In this document: positions 52,433-54,991 of the stretch, piece after piece
Numbering within the stretch: position 1 is the stretch's first letter
How the letters are laid out: each line of letters starts with the position of its first letter
NCBI RefSeq assembly: GCF_900182835.1
Contig: NZ_FXUB01000001.1
Span: 621,954-676,944 of the forward strand
Length of the DNA stretch: 54,991 nt
Source: Desulfurobacterium pacificum
GTDB lineage: Bacteria > Aquificota > Aquificia > Desulfurobacteriales > Desulfurobacteriaceae
Reading direction: 5' to 3'
Position numbers and translations under genes: made by a program
Notes under the pieces: generated by a model
What the model was told of the DNA's origin: nothing
The model's input: only the letters and a program-made list of their open reading frames with translations
Databases searched by the model: none

Positions 52433-53134
52433 TTATTTCAACTTACTGTGTTTACGCTGTTTGTACAGTTCTAACAGAAATAGCTTTTGAGCTGAGCTTG
52501 ACTTTTCTAGTAACTTATCAAGCTCAAGTTTTGTCTGAGAAGCCTGTTTGTAAATTTCCTCTCCAATGGTTTTTGTATACTTTTCTGAAACCACTCCTCC
52601 GGGAACAGAACAGTAGCTGTATTGCTCCTCATAAGGAAAATCTAATAACTCTAGAACGTCTAAGGCATCTACAAGACAATCAAATTTTTGCTGTGAATCC
52701 TTTAGTCTTTTAATTATTTCACAAATAGGCAGGTAAACTTTCTTTACAGTTTCCCTTCTTTCGTAGTTTCCCCCTTCTCCGTTGTAGATTTTTATTTCTT
52801 CAAAAGAGACGAAGGTATTTTCCACTAATGTTCTAAGAAAGTCTAAAAATTTATTTTTTAACTCCATCTCCCAGCTAACACTTTTCCAACGGTGGTCTGC
52901 TATGGTTATAGGAGCATCCCAACCGCAGCAGGATAAGCCATAGCAGAATTTGACCGGCAAAGGAAGAACGTTGAATACAAGTTCCGTAATTTCGTCAATG
53001 CATTCTTTTTTTAATGAAAGTTTTTTCCACTCATGCCTCACTGGACTACATTTATCATATCCACTACCTTTTTCTGATGTTAAGCAAAGTTGAAGATTTT
53101 TTATTATGGCATCCATTCTTTCAATTTCAGTCAC
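52433..53134 (-). CDS. unknown 233-residue cysteine-containing protein
   Basis: Not recognised. The N-terminal helix (EIERMDAIIKNLQLCL) is followed by a Cys-rich centre (VKFCYGLSCCGWDAP, four of seven residues C/G/W) and helices with a basic C-terminus (LYKQRKHSKLK). The Cys pairs could bind metal. GTG 53134 is preferred because GGAGG lies 8 nt upstream; a TTG at 53170 after GAAGGA is an alternative (245 residues). It is probably cotranscribed with the 90-residue gene upstream. Confidence 0.6.
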   Translation of the reverse strand: MTEIERMDAIIKNLQLCLTSEKGSGYDKCSPVRHEWKKLSLKKECIDEITELVFNVLPLPVKFCYGLSCCGWDAPITIADHRWKSVSWEMELKNKFLDFLRTLVENTFVSFEEIKIYNGEGGNYERRETVKKVYLPICEIIKRLKDSQQKFDCLVDALDVLELLDFPYEEQYSYCSVPGGVVSEKYTKTIGEEIYKQASQTKLELDKLLEKSSSAQKLFLLELYKQRKHSKLK

Positions 53135-53204
53135 GATTGTTTCCTCCAGCAATCTTATTTCTTCTAACAATATAGTTCCTTCAGCAGTAATACTTAAAAT
53201 AGAC

Positions 53205-53477
53205 TTACAGATACTTCCTAAATGCCCTTTCCAATATTTCCTTAAAACTCATTCTGCCTTTTAAGGTTAAAGATTTAAATAAAGCTTCTTTAACGGCTTC
53301 TAAAAACGCAAGACTATATTCTTTATCCATAAGGTTACGGCTGCCGAATTTGTAATCAAGCCAGGCTGCTTGGAGAACCTCCAGGGGCGTGAAATTCTCT
53401 GCATATATTTCAGCAAGGGCTTTCTTACTACCACCTCTAAAGATTGATTCTAATTTCTGCCTCTGCTCTTCAGTCAT
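53205..53477 (-). CDS. small helical protein, paralogue B (90 residues)
   Basis: MTEEQRQKLESIFRGGSKKA then LAEIYAENFTPLEVLQAAWL: the same family as the 74-residue protein at 38077-38301, but with a longer C-terminal helix (MSFKEILERAFRKYL). Function unknown. AAGGAGGGATT precedes the ATG. It is divergent from paralogue B of the coiled-coil family (gap 87 nt) and leads the unknown operon 233-115-249. Confidence 0.72.
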   Translation of the reverse strand: MTEEQRQKLESIFRGGSKKALAEIYAENFTPLEVLQAAWLDYKFGSRNLMDKEYSLAFLEAVKEALFKSLTLKGRMSFKEILERAFRKYL

Positions 53478-53564
53478 AATCCCTCCTTGGTTCTAGTTAT
53501 TACAAGTAGTGTATCAAACTCTTAAGATATAATTAAGGAAAATACCGAATAATTGAGGGCGAAA

Positions 53565-53963
53565 ATGAAAGATATAAATTCTCTGAAAGAATCTCTCAAC
53601 AGAGCCTTGAAGGAAGAAATTCCTGCTTTGGATGAAAATCTCAGGAATAAAATCGTAGAGGTTACACTCAAAGTAATAGAGAAATCAGCTATCTTTCAAC
53701 AAACACCTACCAACTCTAAGGAACTTCAGTCCCTTATAGAGCCTGTAATATGGAAAGTGGCTAAGGCGTTGGAAAGCAAGTTAGATAAAGTAAAAGAGGA
53801 GTTGATTAAGAATGATGATGAAAATACTCTTAATCTTGCAAGAGCAATAGGTAGTGTGGTTAATGAAAGAGCTAATGGCATTGAGAAAAGTATAGAACAA
53901 GCTAAAGATGATATAGAAAAAACAATTCGTGATATAAACTGGCAAAACGATAGGTTGTATTAA
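53565..53963 (+). CDS. coiled-coil protein, paralogue B (132 residues)
   Basis: Paralogue of the 141-residue gene at 37630-38055: the same middle block (ELQSLIEPVIWKVAKALE), a similar start (basic helix LKESLNRALKEEIPALDENL) and a coiled-coil tail (IEKSIEQAKDDIEKTIRDIN). ATG 53565 has GAGGGCGAAA upstream; a TTG at 53553 would add four residues. Unlike on the left side it runs opposite to its 90-residue partner. Function unknown. Confidence 0.75.
   Translation: MKDINSLKESLNRALKEEIPALDENLRNKIVEVTLKVIEKSAIFQQTPTNSKELQSLIEPVIWKVAKALESKLDKVKEELIKNDDENTLNLARAIGSVVNERANGIEKSIEQAKDDIEKTIRDINWQNDRLY
53719..53772 (+). repeat. 54-bp near-identical block, right copy
   Basis: Starts GGAACTTCAGTCCCTTATAG and ends GGCGTTGGA on the plus strand. 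It is 53/54 identical to the inverted copy at 37823-37876 and differs only at the A/G of AAAGT(A/G)GC. Confidence 0.9.
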
Positions 53964-53984
53964 ATCCGACTTCGGTATACAACT

Positions 53985-54407
53985 ATGGGGATTTCAAGAT
54001 ACGACTGGAGAACGAAAAGGTGGGAAGCGCCCACCTGGCTCGTAAGGCACGTTTACCAGACCTTCAGAAGCCTTGCCAGATACAACGACGCAGTCAGCGT
54101 TGAGGAACTGGCAGCAGAAACAAACCTGCCGATTGAGGCGGTCATTGCAGCAGTTCAGAAGCTCTGCCACTCTGAGGTAGCGCCAGTAACGATAGTTACC
54201 ACGCCGTTAACCGACTTCATAGTGGGCAGAGAAACGGTGGGAACTTACAGGCTTCAAAGGGCAATCAGGAAAGTGGCAGGGAACGTTCCGTTCGGATACA
54301 TAGAGATACCTCTGACCGCAGAAGAAAGGAAAAAGAAAGTCCCCGTCTGGGGCGAAGACGACATAGACGAAGAAACTCTGAAAGACCTTGAAAATATAGA
54401 CCTCTAA
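53985..54407 (+). CDS. 140-residue winged-helix-like protein, possibly truncated
   Basis: VSVEELAAETNLPIEAVIAA followed by VQKLCHSEVAPVTIV fits a winged helix-turn-helix. The N-terminus is aromatic/basic (MGISRYDWRTKRWEAPTWLV) and the end is acidic. No strong ribosome site is seen at ATG 53985. Its G+C is higher than the RM core. The frame continues for 42 codons beyond the TAA at 54405-54407, so the gene may once have been longer (182 residues). Confidence 0.55.
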   Translation: MGISRYDWRTKRWEAPTWLVRHVYQTFRSLARYNDAVSVEELAAETNLPIEAVIAAVQKLCHSEVAPVTIVTTPLTDFIVGRETVGTYRLQRAIRKVAGNVPFGYIEIPLTAEERKKKVPVWGEDDIDEETLKDLENIDL

Positions 54408-54536
54408 AAGCAGGCTGAGGCTTACTTCAAGGAACTTCAGAAAGTATCCGAAACACCTCACAAGGCAGTCGTTTGGAACGGAAAAGTAGCTATGCCTGAA
54501 GAAAAACTGAAGAAATTATTTAACACGGGCGATTAA
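54408..54536 (+). pseudogene. in-frame 42-codon extension after the TAA of the winged-helix gene
   Basis: KQAEAYFKELQKVSETPHKA, then VVWNGKVAMPEEKLKKLFN and TGD-stop, reads as good helical coding sequence in the same frame as the 140-residue gene. There is no start codon before its end region (ATG near 54492 would give 14 residues). Either a nonsense mutation has cut a longer gene or the stop is read through. Its last codons lie in the shared terminator. Confidence 0.5.
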
Positions 54537-54547
54537 TCGCCCGTGTT
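54522..54547. terminator. 26-nt perfect palindrome with both stop codons
   Basis: The half AACACGGGCGATT is followed directly by its complement. The plus-strand frame and the minus-strand gene both end with the codons N-T-G-D and TAA in this palindrome, and the two stops overlap by two bases. It can form a strong hairpin but lacks long T-runs. Confidence 0.6.
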
Positions 54548-54982
54548 CGTATCAAAATCAAAAAGTTCATCATCATCCATCACTTTATCAGGACAATAAA
54601 TGTTTCCAGACAAAGAAGAAAAAATCGGACTATAAAGTATTTCCATACCAGGAGTTCTCCACGCAGGGACTTCCCATACATTCATTTCTACTTCTTCTTC
54701 CACAGGCATCCACACAACAGGCTGTTCCATCTGCTCTGCTTCAGCTCTTTTCCTTCTCAGCAGGAACGGAGCTAACAAAACGGAAAACTGAAGCAGAGTT
54801 ACTGCCTGCCAGACTACGATAAAGGCAAACCAGCCTGCAAGCGTTCCGAACTCCTGCCCGCAGATGTTATAAGCAAACTTACCAGCCGTATTGGGCAGGA
54901 AAAACACGACGTTAAAAGCATCAATGAGCAGTTTCATCAAGTCCATCTCTGCCCATCCCTTTGAAAGGATTGTATTCAACAT
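54533..54982 (-). CDS. unknown 149-residue membrane protein
   Basis: Not recognised. It has two membrane spans (about 18-34 and 48-74, the second FAFIVVWQAVTLLQFSVLLA) followed by RRKR, then an acidic, Pro/Trp-containing C-terminal tail of about 70 residues (VWMPVEEEVEMNVWEVPAW, DDDELFDFDTNTGD). The ATG at 54982 has no good ribosome site; ATG for MDLMKLL (12 residues later) has GGGCAG upstream. The gene may be part of a mobile element's cell-envelope module, by context only. Confidence 0.6.
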   Translation of the reverse strand: MLNTILSKGWAEMDLMKLLIDAFNVVFFLPNTAGKFAYNICGQEFGTLAGWFAFIVVWQAVTLLQFSVLLAPFLLRRKRAEAEQMEQPVVWMPVEEEVEMNVWEVPAWRTPGMEILYSPIFSSLSGNIYCPDKVMDDDELFDFDTNTGD

Positions 54983-54991
54983 TAAATTCTA

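Noticed and set aside
52498-52713. 71-codon plus-strand open frame inside the 233-residue gene
   Set aside because: The minus-strand gene has better start signals and operon context; this frame looks like its shadow.

Overview
The window looks like chromosome from a thermophilic, flagellated, Gram-negative bacterium, most likely an Aquificota-type chemolithoautotroph (Desulfurobacteriales is my best guess, by inference only). The proteins are rich in Lys, Glu and Ile, codons are AT-rich, and the gene set includes FlgM and an FlhB-tail protein, Hfq, a ferredoxin/NADPH-type glutamate synthase, cytochrome bd and outer-membrane FadL. No rRNA, CRISPR array or integrase was seen.

Positions 1-36 kb are mostly core genome in short, often overlapping operons. 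They hold a K+-channel tail and DUF6394 membrane protein; flgM and an FlhB-tail gene; gltX; a beta-CASP RNase with a membrane thioredoxin; leuS; then a plus-strand run Uma2, miaA, vapBC-like pair, hfq, DUF2229-type activase protein and NFACT/RqcH. A minus-strand cydABX operon follows with two further small membrane genes. Next come argB, ubiX, an EpmA-like enzyme, argD with an unknown 577-residue protein and an orphan OppD-type ATPase; queF-mtnP-fadL-volA; tRNA-Glu; a TnpB element; and gltB, prmA and a PHP phosphatase. The TnpB element sits inside a small gene that can be rebuilt as a 58-codon ORF.

At 36.1-37.0 kb there is no convincing gene. This stretch holds four GTCCACGTGGAC-type palindromes between two A/T-tract repeat arrays, and resembles a partition or origin-like site. 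It marks the change from core to accessory DNA.

Positions 37-55 kb are an accessory island with defence functions: rmuC next to a gene fusing a PLD nuclease to a HerA ATPase, a complete type III restriction-modification pair (mod, res), a compact UvrD-like helicase and an operon of unknown genes. On each side of this core lies a copy of a two-gene family: 74/90-residue proteins and 132/141-residue coiled-coil proteins. The two coiled-coil genes are in opposite orientation and share a 54-bp block that is 53/54 identical although the genes are otherwise diverged. Recombination there would invert about 15.8 kb and swap the N-terminal halves of the two genes in frame. At the outer ends, two reading frames run on past single stop codons (a lytic-transglycosylase-like tail on the left, a 42-codon tail on the right), which suggests decay or rearrangement at the edges.
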